A stretch of DNA of 64,000 bases, from positions 6,160,001 to 6,224,000 of the forward strand of contig JAXRKN010000040.1 of the NCBI GenBank assembly GCA_038502055.1, read 5' to 3'. The notes beneath the pieces are model-generated. The model was not told the DNA's origin. It searched no databases and worked only from the letters and a program-made list of their open reading frames with translations. Shown one piece after another: positions 11,401-23,833 of this stretch. Source of the stretch: Tanytarsus gracilentus (lineage: Eukaryota > Arthropoda > Insecta > Diptera > Chironomidae). Position numbers and translations under genes: made by a program. Position 1 is the first letter of the stretch. Each line of letters opens with the position of its first letter.

Positions 11401-14400
11401 TTGCTACTCGGTGACTGTGGTCTGTGCGTAAATGCTCCACTCGACGATGGATGCACAAGAGGTGAATTTCGACTGAGCGAAGATGCATTTAGTGCGTTAC
11501 CAGCCGACGATGTCGTTAGTGAGTTGTGATGAGACGATGGAGGCGCTTGACTATGAGACGATTGACCTATGTGATTTCCAATTGAGTTCACTGAATTGGG
11601 TGTTCGTCGACCGGCAGCTTCAATCAAGCTACTTAGTGGATTAGATGAGGGTCCCTGTGACGGTCCTCCAATTAACGGCAAAGGAGTGTTCGGCCCGCCT
11701 AGTGGCTGCATTAAATGATTGTGTAAGTGAGGTGGTAAATGATGTGGCGGTATTCCCGCGAGTCCTGGATGACCCAAATGTAATGGTAATGGGTGCGATA
11801 GCAAAGGATGAGGCGCACCATGCAAGAGAGGTCCGAGTGGTGAGCTTCTATGCGGAATACCCTCTCTGCCATTACTTTCACCGCCTCCTCTCGAATAGAG
11901 AGAACTTCCGCCCGGTCCAAAAGCACTTCCTGCACTCGAAATAGAACTCGTTATCGAGGAAGTCGTTAGTCCTGAACTGCTGAAAGAGTTTCTCGATGCT
12001 GTCGATGGAATGGGATCAGGCCTTGGTAAGCCAGTTGGAATGGGTAAGAAAGGCGACGATGATGAGACGAGAGAGGCGACACTCATTGGAGGTCCGCCAA
12101 GAAGCGACGGATGATTTGCCGGTAAGTGATGAGCACTCATGAGACCCGGATGAGATACGAATAGAGACGATTGTTGTGGCTGATGTATCGATGGATGAGA
12201 AGTGCTTGATGTCGTTGACGTGAGTGGTAAAGGCGACGGAAGTGTTGCTGGTTGAGAATTGCTATTGCTTCCTTGCGAATCTTGATTAGGTGTAACTCTC
12301 GAGACATCCATTGGCTGTTGCTGTTGTTGTTGAGAGTCATGTGGATATTTGTTATGTTCAGAGGAATAGTGAGAGGAGCCTTTGATGAGATTATCCGCTG
12401 AGAAGTGACTCTTGAGTGCAACATTTTCGGCAAAGGCGCGAGCTGGATGCTCAGGAGGTAAGTATTTAAGATCCATTGCAGGATGTGGCGGTAAATCGTA
12501 CTTCATCATTAACGGTTCATAGGGATGTCTCAACATGCCCGGCGGCGGTTCATTTGGTGGCATCTTTCCATCATTTTCCCTATCGAGCATGCCAAACGGA
12601 TGGAGAGGCTTCTGTTGATTTCCTTCCGGTGACTTGTTCTGTTCACTCTTTACATTTTGTTCAATCTTAATGCCGTCTCGCTGCTGGTGTTCCATAAAAG
12701 TCTTCATTGAGTAGTCAGTTCCAGTTGTGTTTTCTGAATTCTCCTTGGATGGTGGCTGTGACGACGATGATGAGTTGTCACTGGACGATGGAACTGCTGC
12801 GGAGAGCTTTTCAATTGGCTTACACACTAAGTTTTCTGCATTATTATTGTTATCTTGTTCATTTGGCATTTGATTACTGATATCACTATTACTTCCATTC
12901 TTCTCGCTCTTAATCTCAATTTTAACCTTCAAATCGGCCGGTTGAGTTTGATTGAGATTTTGATTGGCGCCAGACTCATCTTCAGTCGGCTCCTTCTTTA
13001 TCAGCACGGAAGAGGAGGAAGTGGATTCTTTCGATTGAAATTCGCCATCAGTTGTTGCGGACGAGTTGCTTTCTTGCTTAATATTGGCTAATTTCGAGAG
13101 CATTTCAGAATCTTTAACGTCCTTCAAATCTTTCTCTCCCTTAATTTCAACCGATGGCAGGACTTTCTTCTCGCCGTCATCTCCCACAGTTTTCGATGAT
13201 TGAGCTGGAATGTCAGCTTCATCTTCGGGAGTTGCCACATCTGACGGCGAACGTTGATCATTTTCTCTATCGTGATCCTCCTTAGTCTGCGTATCGGATG
13301 AGGGCGTCTCCGGCAGTGCAATCGATAGAGGATCCTTTTCTTCGGTTTCTTTCGAGAGCAATATCATACTTTCGGCAGGCTCACTATTAGATTCACCCTC
13401 GTCCATAACCGAACCGGGGCGACTATCAGTTGTGAGACTTTCAACGGGACTCTAAAAATATATAGAAGTTTTAATAATCAGAAATCTTTAACGTCACGTA
13501 AATCAAATTTAATCATTCAAACGAAAAAAAATTAGATAGTGCTCTTTATCAATTTAAATTGAACTAAATATTTATGCTGATTACTCATCAGTTAGAGTAT
13601 GTACACAGTTGAAAGAATTAGATGATAAATTTTGATAGTCTCATAGAGTCCACCATTGATTGTGCTACTTGAGAATTTTTATCTCTAAAAGTACTCAATT
13701 ATGAGATTAAGGAATGAGCAGCAAAACACTCGAAATTTTAAAGAGCACTTGTAATTTTGTTAATTATTTTCTTATAAATATAATTTTTTAAATCTTTAAG
13801 CTTTACTTACATCGGAACGTTTTCTCTTGATTCCATCCTTCTCCTCAATGTCAGCGTCCAAGTCAATATTAACCCGTTTCTTTGCCTGCTTTGTGGGAGT
13901 ATCTTTGCTGTTATTCGTAGATTTTTTCTTATTACTTTCACTCCCACCACCAGTTCCTCCCGAGGAGGAATTACGATTTGGCGTGCAAGGACTTTCGATG
14001 GAGGTGGCTGTCGCATCGGGTGTTTCGGTGCCTCGCTTTGGCCTTTTGTTGGCCTGCTCTTTAGCAGTTTGCTTATTACGAGTCCTCATCCTTGACGGAG
14101 AGTCCTCACCTATTGTTGAACCTTTAATTGTGTTACTTGAATCACTATCACATTCACTAGCCTCGTCTTCTGAGAGCGAGGAGTTTTCTTCGGCGTTATT
14201 GGCGTTATTAGCGCCGGAGGCCTTGGAAGACTGTCGCGTTGACGTTGCTTCCGCAATGTTGGCCTGAGGTTCTGGCGTTTGTTCCTTTTTCGTGCTTGAA
14301 TTACTTGCAGTGCTGTTTGTTCGAGTATTACGGATACGTCTTAACGAGCTCTGACGTCGACGGCGATGGGGTCGATTGTTATTTGCACCGGGAGTTTTCT

Positions 14401-14948
14401 TCCACAAGTAGTAAAATTCAACCAACTCTGCGGTCGGCTTATGGGGTAAAAAATCTTTGTGTATGCGAAAAAAATTCTTTCCAAAGTGACGGAGGCCTTT
14501 AATGAAACGCTTTGTTTCCTCTTCCGTCCATTTCTTATCGATTCCTTTAGCTACAGGACACTTTAATAATGCTTCTAATGCTTTGCCAGCATCATAATCT
14601 GAATCATGTAATACGTCAAATGCAGTTATAGTAGTATCATCACGACTTGCAGCTATACAACCATCTTCTTCACACATTCCTTGAAATGCAGCTATCGATC
14701 GAGCGGCCGTGATATACATCAACAAGTCATTATCAAGAAATACATTTGGTCGCCATCGTGGATCCTCGAGATCTCTAGCTTCGTCTTCTTCGGAACGGTA
14801 ATTTTCTATTGGTTGATAATCTGGCAAGATTGCCTACAAAAATATAAATTGTTGTTCGAGTAAGAGCATTAAGATTATTTCTTTTTTTTGTTACCTGGTG
14901 CTGAGGACCCACTCTTATTACTGGTTCTGCTGGGGGCGTTGTTTCCAT
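8461..14948 (-). CDS. Gug: Atrophin/Grunge transcriptional corepressor
   Basis: Complete coding sequence in 12 exons on the minus strand: 14895-14948, 13811-14833, 11215-13451, 10451-11155, 10095-10397, 9931-9978, 9639-9713, 9468-9582, 8907-9009, 8730-8821, 8597-8664 and 8461-8527; 4890 nt, 1629 residues, all phases agree. The N-terminus has an ELM2 domain (residues ~9-118, from VIRVGPQHQ through SRDDTTITAFDVLH) and a SANT domain (~125-172, KWTEEETKRFIKGLRHFG), which recruit histone deacetylases in this family. A long Ser/Pro/His-rich disordered middle follows, then the conserved atrophin C-terminus: RTDLEFKPTPDSKLARKREE, an interrupted poly-Gln/Ala tract in exon 5, LRQLSDFARPHVGFSPMDH, the His-rich LAGEFHAHSHTHLHLH, and a closing coiled coil (EREKMRAMEEAAARVGKH). 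No BAH domain or GATA zinc finger is visible, as in fly Atrophin and unlike vertebrate RERE. A minus-strand AATAAA at 8434-8439 may be its polyadenylation signal. Confidence 0.95.
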
Positions 14949-15735
14949 AACTTAGTCAGAGAGAAATGCGATGTTTTGCAAATCCAGGCTCGACTTGGCC
15001 GTTTCGCTGATGTTGGTGACGCAAATCGACGCCCTTTGCTCGTTGACGGATCCGTTTTGTGGCTGTTTTTTAAAACTCGTCCAGGATAACAAATTAATGG
15101 AAAAATAACGAAAAATTTGCTGTCGTCTTCGTTTGACGCCGGACACTAAAGTGATTTTCACTTTCCTTCACTCTGTCTCATTTAATAAAGTTATTTCTTT
15201 TTTTATTGTTTCATTTATTTTATTTTTTGCACACTTTTTCGTTAATTATTGTTCATCTACGATTAAGAGAGAGAAAACGTATTATAAATTTATATAATTC
15301 ACTCTTGTGCACTCATCATCATCATCAACATCAGCGTCATCATTGAGAAAGACGCTCCTCATCATTAAAAATTCAACTTTACTCCCTACCGAATGAACTT
15401 TAACAATATGTAAGAGGTGAAAATTATTTTCTCCAACATCATTAATTTTGCACTGATAAACTTAAGTTTGTTTAAACTCTCTCGCATTTAACTTCTGAAT
15501 GTGTATTCCATTTAAGTTTGAAAAGTTCTTTTGCATATTTTACGAAAATCAAGTTATGTGCAACTCAAAAGATCATCAATGCCGCAAACTCACTTCAATA
15601 AACATTAATCGCTATTGTATGTTTTTAAGCTGTATATTTGGTGCAATATAATAAAATTAATTAGTTACTAAACAAACAATGCACGATCAAAATAACACTT
15701 TAGAAATACTTTTTTTAATTCGCTGTCGATTTTTT

Positions 15736-15829
<94 letters not shown>

Positions 15830-18800
15830 TATCACGAACCATCCACTAAAACCACACATCTAATATCTAAAACGGAATAATGCACATTGTAAAAAAGGTT
15901 ACGACAACGAATGAATATATATGGTGTGGTGTAGCATGCATGCTAGCTGAGAGGATGGTTTAACACATATAAATGCTTTACTTAGTATTAAAGAGGGTTG
16001 ATTGATATGTACGATTTATGCGTGTCGAGATGCTGTGTGTGTGTGTTTGTGCATGCATTTGGGGTTTATTTTCACTTTTATTGTTATTTTTATGAGGGAT
16101 TATTAGTAGTTTACTTCATCATCTCGCATATTTTTCCGCAAAGCGAGAAAAAAGTCGTTTGACTTCGTACAACATCAAATGATGTGTAAATAAGTCAACG
16201 ACAAACGACGATGATTTTCAAGCGAAAAGTAAGTACTAATTTGTAAATCAGAAAGAAGAAAAGAATTAAATAATTAGCTCAGCATAAAATATGATGATTA
16301 CAAATTATCGTCGAGTGTTTATTTTTTCTCTTTTTTTTTGTGTATAGTTTACCGCAAGCCGAAAATAAAAAAATGAAAGAAAAGAAGAAAAATGAAAATA
16401 TTTTAATATTGAAAAAGTGAGAGAGAATTGATTAATACTTTTGTAATTCATTTGCTTTCTCTCTCTTCGAGCTGCTGCCCCCCAACAAGCGAGCGAGCAA
16501 CCAGAAAGCATCAAAGTGGCTAACGCGAACACAAATTTTATTTCTTTTTCTTCTTACATGATTTTTTTGCACTTTAGATATAGGAAAAGTGTGAGGAGAG
16601 AAAATGAAAAGTGCTTGACCCTAATTTGACGCTTTTTACACCCCATTTTTGTTCAATGAGAAGAGTATGAGAGAAAATGTACATTGTGCAGTTGTTAAGT
16701 TGTTGGTAGAACATGTTGGGTGTTCAAGGGAGAATCCATAAATTTCCTGGAACAATTTCAACAACTTTTCTCCTCAACACTCGGTGTGTACCTCATTCAA
16801 GAGTTTTTACGCTATTGCTACCACGCGTTTAATATGATTTTTTTTTCTTGAGCATCGTAAATAATCATACCATAATTTATGTTTCATTTGAATAATTACT
16901 TAATTTGTGCCCTGAATTATTTAACATGTAACCCATCGTTGTTATTTTATTGTTAGTTCCATTATAGTAAAAATTTGTTGAGTGAAAAAAAAACAGAATC
17001 AATTACATGTATATGGAAGTAAAAAATGTTTTCTTGTAAGATGGACGAGAGGAAAAAGAATGAGAGAAGTGTAGATAATTTTTTTATGGACCCAAAAGAG
17101 AGATTCTTCAAACTCGTGTAAGGTTAAAAGAAGGCTTTAAAATACAAATATTTCTAGACATGCTGCGGAGAGAAGAATCGACGTGTGGTTTCAAAATAAA
17201 AATTAAAGTGGAGACAGAAAAAAGTGCAAAAAGCGCGATCCAAAATAATAAAATAAATTAATATTACGGTAAGTTATTAAGAAATGAAATATGGGGTGTG
17301 GGAATCAGGTAAGAATGTTCAAGCATAGTTTTCAGGTAGGAAACATTTAAGTCATAAATTATAAATTATTTTAAAACCAAGAACATTTAGAGTTAATCGA
17401 TATGTTAATTCCCCAAAGTGCAAACCCCTTCCATTAATCTCTCCCCTCTCTCCTTTTCACTCAAACTTCGATATTATATGTATCCGTATAAAGTGTGAGC
17501 GACAACAAATAAAAATACAATAACGATTTGTAAATTTAATCTGTTAATTTTTTCACTAAGCACATACATATTATATGTTGTCGGAGAAAAAAAAGAGGGT
17601 CTTAAATCTTTCTTCTTCTTTTTTTAATTTCATCGAACAATTTTTTTTAATAATCTGTCTTCGAATATGGGGATGAAATTTATTGCAATTTTTAATGCTT
17701 AAATTCTCACGCGCAGAAAATAATGATATATACGCTAAGCGAAGGCGATAAGTAGATTAGATTATTCAAGTTAATTAGCCAATATCAAAAGTTGATGATG
17801 AAAAAACAATAAAACATTTTCATTTAATCTCTCCAACAACGCGCGACCATATAACTATGGTGAGAGTTTACTATATGATGATGAGCGCAATATAAATTAA
17901 CTTCATTTTGCTTTTTTTTTTCTTTTCTCGCTCTCTTTTGACATTTCTTCTCCGCATATATACACTCGGGCGCACACATGCGAGAGAGCATTAATTGAAG
18001 ATTTATGTATCATTTCACTTAGAAGTGACAAATTTTCAAATAGAGGCTTGATGATGGACGTTATTGATGGATTTTTCATTTTACCTAGCACTGTGCACTT
18101 CATATTTATAGTTTAATATACTTCCTCTCTCTCCCACTCGAGTATATGCTTAACTATGTGCATCACAACGGCGGCTCTCGAAAGGAAGAAAAGAAAGGAA
18201 GTTTTTCTTTTACTCTCACTCACTTTTCACTAACTCGCTCTTTCTCTTTCTCTCAAAATTTCTTTCTTCTTTTCTCCGTGTTCCTTTTTGATTATTTATG
18301 CGAATTTCTTTCTTTTTCAATTTTTTTTCACTTCGCGGCCTTTCAAATAAATTTCAATTGGGATTTTTTCACGCCAATTAATGCAGTTTATGATGTAATG
18401 CGATGAAGAAAAGTTGATAAATTTTCATAATCCATGTTTTAATTTTCGACTAAATCCACTCACTATACTTGAAAAAAATTTCCTTATGATAATTTTTCTC
18501 ACACAAAATTTTCTCGAGAAACGCTTCTTCAATAGACTCACGCACACACGCAAAAAGTTACATTTTAGCCATTCGAGATTTTTTAGTGCATTTTTTGAGC
18601 ACTCCGGATGGATTTTAGCGTTTCAATTGCATTAACTCCTTTAATTCGATCACTAATGAGCACGTTAATGCATTTTTCATTCCAATTAATCACTCTTTTC
18701 CCGACTTAATTTATTTTTTTTATACATTAAACAGTTCTTCTTTCACATTATGTGAACATAAACTCGCACTAACACTTTCAAACAAACAGCGCTTCTCGTA

Positions 18801-19075
18801 CATGGCTTTCAAATTTTTCACAGCCGTTAAAAAAATTGCATCCTTAGGTATTTATTTATTTTTTAATATTTTTAAATTTAACTTCATTAATAAAAACAAT
18901 AACTTTATTTTATTTAAAATTTAAGAAACTTTAAATCGAATAAAAAGGTATTTAGCATTTATTAACCAGTTGAATTTAAATAAAATTGTAAATCTTAAAT
19001 TGAGAGTCTATTGTTCTTCTTATTAAGTGATAAACAAGTCTCTAAAAATCTTTTTTTGTTTGCGTGTTTTAAAAA
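14949..19075. other. Upstream region between Atrophin and the AGGF1-like gene
   Basis: About 4.1 kb without a supported coding exon. The first 200 bp upstream of the Atrophin ATG are more GC-rich than the rest (CGTCTTCGTTTGACGCC near 15124) and probably form its 5' UTR or promoter. The remainder is AT-rich with simple repeats: (CT)n at 15739-15826, a short GT run near 16030, and polypyrimidine tracts around 18180-18320. Non-coding 5' exons of either neighbour may be here but cannot be placed by eye. Confidence 0.55.
15739..15826. repeat. (CT)44 dinucleotide microsatellite
   Basis: An uninterrupted CT run of 88 bp, read as (GA)n on the strand of the Atrophin gene, about 790 bp upstream of its start codon. 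It is a pure microsatellite and so probably variable in length. On the minus strand it also resembles an array of GAGA-factor sites. Confidence 0.95.
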
Positions 19076-21250
19076 ATGAAAAAGATAAGAAGTAAGAAAT
19101 ATTTTACTACCGCATGTCTTTTAAGCCTAAGTGTCAACGATGTTTACAAACATGTACAGAAGCTGTACCAGCACATAGCCATACAAAATAAGAAAATCAA
19201 AAAATTGCAATTGAAAATCAGGAAAATGGTAAGAACTGAAATCAATAGATTATTTAAATACAAAGCAATTCTTTCACTCTAGAAATTCCTCTCCAAACTC
19301 GATGCCCTCATCAAGACCCAGCAGAAAGAAGTCAAAACAGAAAATTCTAACGCTGAAAAGGAAGATCCAGTTGTGGATGATAAGAAGAAGAGTGAGGACA
19401 GCAATGTCCTTGATTTTGTGAATGAAATTAAAAATACAGCGTTGAAAAACAGTTATGAGCTTGCAGGATTCATATATGAACCAACCAGCGGACTTTATTG
19501 GTGAGTAATTACCATTATCCGTTTCCTTTGTTCGATCTTTATGCTTACTTTTATTTTTTTTGGCTTAAAGGGACTCTAAAAGCGGCTATTACTACAATCC
19601 ACAGTGTGACCTTTATTATAACGGAAATGACGCTTGCTGGTATCGCTTGAATCCAATCACAAATGAATTTATCTTTCATTCGGCAACCGAGCAAGCGAAA
19701 GCTGCCAAAAAGGTCAGCATCCAATCAGAGATTTTCGAGTTCTTTCAGTTACAATTATTTCTCATTGACAGGTTCAAAACGAGATATCTATAGATTCCCT
19801 CCTAAATGATTTTAAAACTCTTAGAATCAAGCGACTTCAGAAAAATGCCTTAGGTGTGTAGGGGATGGACATGAGATTAAGTGTCTCTTTTTGTTTCTTC
19901 TTCCAGAATGAAAAGGACGAAGAGGAGGCCATTCGTAAGATCCTCGATGAAGGCCGTCAACCTGTTAAAAGTGGTCAAAAGGATAACGATAGCGATGAAA
20001 AGAGAGCTCGCCGATACACTTCATCAGACTCTTCTTCGAGTGAGGACAGTTATCGTCGTCGTAGATCTCGCTCACGTTCCAGACATAGAAATCATCGAAG
20101 AAGACGGTCGAGGAGTCACAGTAAGGGTAGAGGCTGCCGACTGAGAGAGGATGGAGAATTAGATTCAACTGAGAGTGAGGATGCAAGACGCGAGTCCGAA
20201 TATAGAAATTTTCAAAAGAAACGAAAGAAGAAAAAGAAGGGAAATGAATATGAAGGTATTTTTTTAATATTAGGGGACCTTCTCATCATCGAAACATATT
20301 TTATAAGTTTATTACATTTATTTAAGTTAATTCTAACTGTCTTAAATTTACCTCTTATCTTTACAGAAATTGCCAAGAAATATCCCCCAAGCCTTCGGCT
20401 CATTGTGACAGAGTCAAAAGTTGGCAAGATTCAGGTCGGAAAACTTTTTATGGTCACGTTTAAGGGTGGGACTTTGGGACGAGAAGGTAGTCATCATAAT
20501 GTTTTACTACCAGTCGAAGAGGTCTCTAAAGAGCACCTTAAATTTACCTACAATAACAAGAAAGGCATTTATCAATTCATTGATAAATCACGAAATGGAA
20601 CTCTCCTAAATGGCAAACAGGTGTCATTGCTGAAACAAGAAGAATGTGAACCTCAAACTCTACTACATGGCGATGTTTTAGAAATTGGTGGTCGCGTTCA
20701 ACTACTGGCTCATGTTCATGAGGGCTTGATTACTTGCAACGATTGCGAGCCATATAATTATGCACAAAAACCACAGGAGCCGACAGCAAAGTCGACAAGT
20801 GACGATTTATTGCCTCCGACATTGTCGCATAGAGAACAACTCAAATTGCTTCAGAAACGATATGGATTAGAAGCGGAAAAATATCAAGAGGTTGCGTCGG
20901 GAACGGGTAATAAGAATTATGAAGATCGAGCATCTCAACGACGAAAGAAAGTGGGCAGTTCGCATGACAAAGAGAAGACCGTTCAAGCATCCGTCGATAA
21001 ATCGATAAGTAGCGAAAACAAGGGTTTTAAAATGCTCGCAAAAATGGGCTGGAGTGAAGGAAGCTCGATTGGTAAAACTGAAAGCGGAATCAAAGAGCCG
21101 GTTCAAGTGAAAACACAACAGGGAACCATCGGATTAGGTCACGAAGCGGCTGCAACATCATTCTCAACTGATGGCAACAAGAAGAAACAAAATATTTGGA
21201 GCAAAACTCAAGAGCGCTACAATAAATTAAAGAAAAACGAGGGTGATTAA
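19076..21250 (+). CDS. AGGF1-like protein with OCRE, FHA and G-patch domains
   Basis: Nuclear protein of the angiogenic factor with G-patch and FHA domains 1 family, linked to RNA processing. Exons: 19076-19228, 19283-19500, 19571-19712, 19772-19855, 19907-20255 and 20367-21250; 1830 nt, 609 residues if all are used. Residues 1-60 are a basic coiled coil. An OCRE-type aromatic repeat spans the exon 2/3 junction (GFIYEPTSGLYW then DSKSGYYYNPQCDLYY). Exon 5 holds an Arg/Ser-rich segment (RRRRSRSRSRHRNHRRRR). Exon 6 has the FHA domain (~335-420: GRE, HHNVLL, SKEH, SRNGTLLNG) and a G-patch (~533-575: KMLAKMGWSEGSSIGK). The 84-nt fourth exon has a weak donor (GGT|GTGTAG); skipping it also keeps frame, so it may be alternative. 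The first coding exon has only its ATG and reading frame as support. Confidence 0.88.
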
Positions 21251-21353
21251 TTTGTTTGACAGATATTTGAATGATTTGAATGCCTACAACATTGTTGCAT
21301 TCACACGTCAAGTATGCTGATTGCTATATTAAAAAATATGATACTTTTATTAC

Positions 21354-21359
21354 AATAAA
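21354..21359 (+). terminator. Polyadenylation signal of the AGGF1-like gene
   Basis: AATAAA 104 bp after the stop codon at 21250, followed at once by an overlapping AATAAT. It is the first canonical hexamer downstream. Confidence 0.6.
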
Positions 21360-21768
21360 TAATAATTTTTTTATTGCATAACCTTTTTTGAGCGAGAATT
21401 GAAATTTTTTACAGCTTGTTAAAATTATGTCAGTTTTTGTGGCATTAAGTTTTATGCGAATGAATGTTTTTGCCATGCAGTGAATCAATTTTTTCTCAAA
21501 ATAATTTAAGATTGTTTCACATGTAAAAATACTATAAAATTGAGAAACCAATAAAACTTGAACATCCTCATGGCGTTCCAATGGTTCGAGGATGAATTTA
21601 TTTTGGCCGAAATTTTTCTTTAAATGTTTTCTAGCTTGAAATAAATGCTTTTAATTTTTGATCCCTTTTTTATGGCCTAAATCGGAATTATTTTTAACCA
21701 CCAAGCATGGCACGTATTTTTTCTACAACAGACACATAAAGTGATATGCTCTTATGAAATTATTTCAA

Positions 21769-21954
21769 GCATGTCAAGTACCGATTGACCATTATGTGAG
21801 TGCATCAAATTATAGAGGCATTTTCGATAATGTACTCTGGGATGCTCAATGACGTTTTCTGGTGTTTTGTATGACGTATTCTGATATTCTCATATGCATG
21901 TCAAGTACTGATTGACCAATGCAATGTGAACGCATTAAATTATATATGGAGTCC
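21769..21954 (+). repeat. Pair of degenerate direct repeats
   Basis: Two copies about 127 bp apart, beginning at 21769 and 21896. Both read GCATGTCAAGTA(C/T), then GATTGACCA, then a GTGA(A/G)(C/T)GCAT core, and end in AAATTATA. The second copy has about 3 extra bases after GACCA. The spacer itself contains a short near-repeat (ATGACGTTTTCTG and ATGACGTATTCTG). The origin is unknown; it may be a decayed tandem satellite or a remnant of a transposable element. Confidence 0.6.
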
Positions 21955-23833
21955 CTCACTGCACTCAGACACGAGTTCAATGATGTGAATAAGGAAGTAA
22001 ATGAACGCATTTCACTGGGATGTAAAGCAAATGACTTTAAAGTTTATTTTCATTAGCGTCCGTGAAACCCCGTGTGATTGATCTCAAAAAATTGTGCAGA
22101 GAGTTTGTTGCAAAAAAATAATTTTACTCAACTGGAAAAAAAGACCAAAGAAAATTAACGTGGCTTTTTACAAGACGCGATTTAACAGGCAAAAGGAGAT
22201 AGAGAGAGGAAATAATTGGAAAGATCATTATTTTCTTCTATTGCTGCAACATGTAACCATTTTCTGTACATATTTTAAACAATGCAATTGCACCTTAAAA
22301 ATAATAATATAAGGAAATTCTATTATATTGTTGCACACTGTGCACAGCAATTTTTTTAATGTGCATAGAAGGTTCCGAATATTAAAGGAATTCTTGATTT
22401 AAACATAAAAGTTAGATGGATTTTCGAAAATAACGGCATGAAATTTGCATATAATGGTGTCTTTTTGTGACAAGAAAATTCATAGCTCAAATTTATTAAA
22501 ATTCAAGCTCGGCCAAGATCGAAAGGTGCCTGAGAGCTACCCCTTTGTTAATACCAATACCAGCAAATCTTCTAACTTTGATAAAAACTTTGACAAAAGA
22601 AGTGAGTGTAAATTTAAAGTTTTCCTCGATATTGTTGAATGCTTGTACTCACTTACAAAACAATAGAAAGTTAAATTAAAAGGAAAATAAAATTCTGCTT
22701 CTCTTCTAAACGTGTGAAACGACCCCATTGTAACAAGGCGCAACATGGTGCAAATGCAATTTTATTTTATATTGTTGGAACAATTTATATAATTCAAAAG
22801 CTCAAATCGGACAAGATCACGTTCAAAAGTCATTTGCCTCTCTGATTTATGAAATTATAAATTTTTATTTTATGTTTTCTGGAAAAATACAAAACCCAAC
22901 TAGCGCATTATGCTTGCATATCATACACTCTACTCGATATTTTATCTCTCATTCACTTTTATTTTTGAAAAAAAAATGAGACGTTTAGATTAGTTAACGC
23001 GCGATGATGATGGTTAGTGCGAATGAATGAAAGAGAGTGCGACAGACGTGGATAAAACCACCTGCCAATTTGCTTTCATTGTAATTCTATATATGTAATT
23101 CCCGTCGCACTGCATATATCGTTGTAACTCTTTTTTTTTCAAAGTCAAGTTCATGAACAACGCACATATTATTTTTTTTGCTGTAATTGTGTAATGCACT
23201 TTCGAGCACACATGAGTCTCCACGAGACGAAAAAAAAAGAGCGAGCGAGAGAGAGAGAGAGAAAGAGCGATTGGAGGATAAAGCAAGCAAGAGGTAACAC
23301 AGAAAGTTATCCATTAAGTATGTCCCGAGCAGTGCTCTTGTAAAAAAGGAAAATTTCGTAAATATTAATATGGAAAAAGTACATGTACATCCACTACTGG
23401 ATGATGAGCGAGAGTGAGAGAGACTTACTTACAACAACAACCACAAATACACATTCATATAGCCTGCCAGAACTTTTTTTTCATTTCAACGTTTTTTTCT
23501 TTCCTCACATGAAAAATTATTTCTCGAACTTAGTTTCTTGCCAGTCGTTGGATGAAAGACGTCGGTGCGATAAAGGTCGTGAATGTCGTTAAGAAGTAAA
23601 AATTAATAAAAAATTGTCCCTTAGAACTTTTTCATGTGAAATCATTTGATAGAAATTTTTTCAAAAAGATGAAAAAAGCATTTGAAAAAAGTGATGTTTA
23701 AAGAGAGCATGCAACTTGTTGATTTTCGCATGCAGTGAACATAATCGAAGAAGGCTAAAAAATAATATTTAGTGATTAACTTTAAAAGTTTTATAAAAAA
23801 TTTCAAAAAACTCAATTTACCAAAAAGTTAAAA

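Larger units (their letters stand above)
21251..23833. other. 3' UTR of the AGGF1-like gene and follistatin upstream region
   Basis: No coding exon supported. The first 100 bp form the 3' UTR of the AGGF1-like gene. A degenerate direct repeat occurs at 21769-21954. A GA-rich block at about 23240-23270 and scattered short ORFs precede the follistatin start; they show no family resemblance. Confidence 0.55.

Noticed and set aside
18794..18848. A short possible first exon (MAFKFFTAVKKIASL) with a GTATTT donor upstream of the AGGF1-like gene
   Set aside because: No acceptor in the following 230 bp gives a phase-consistent link to the exon at 19076, and the peptide matches nothing recognised.
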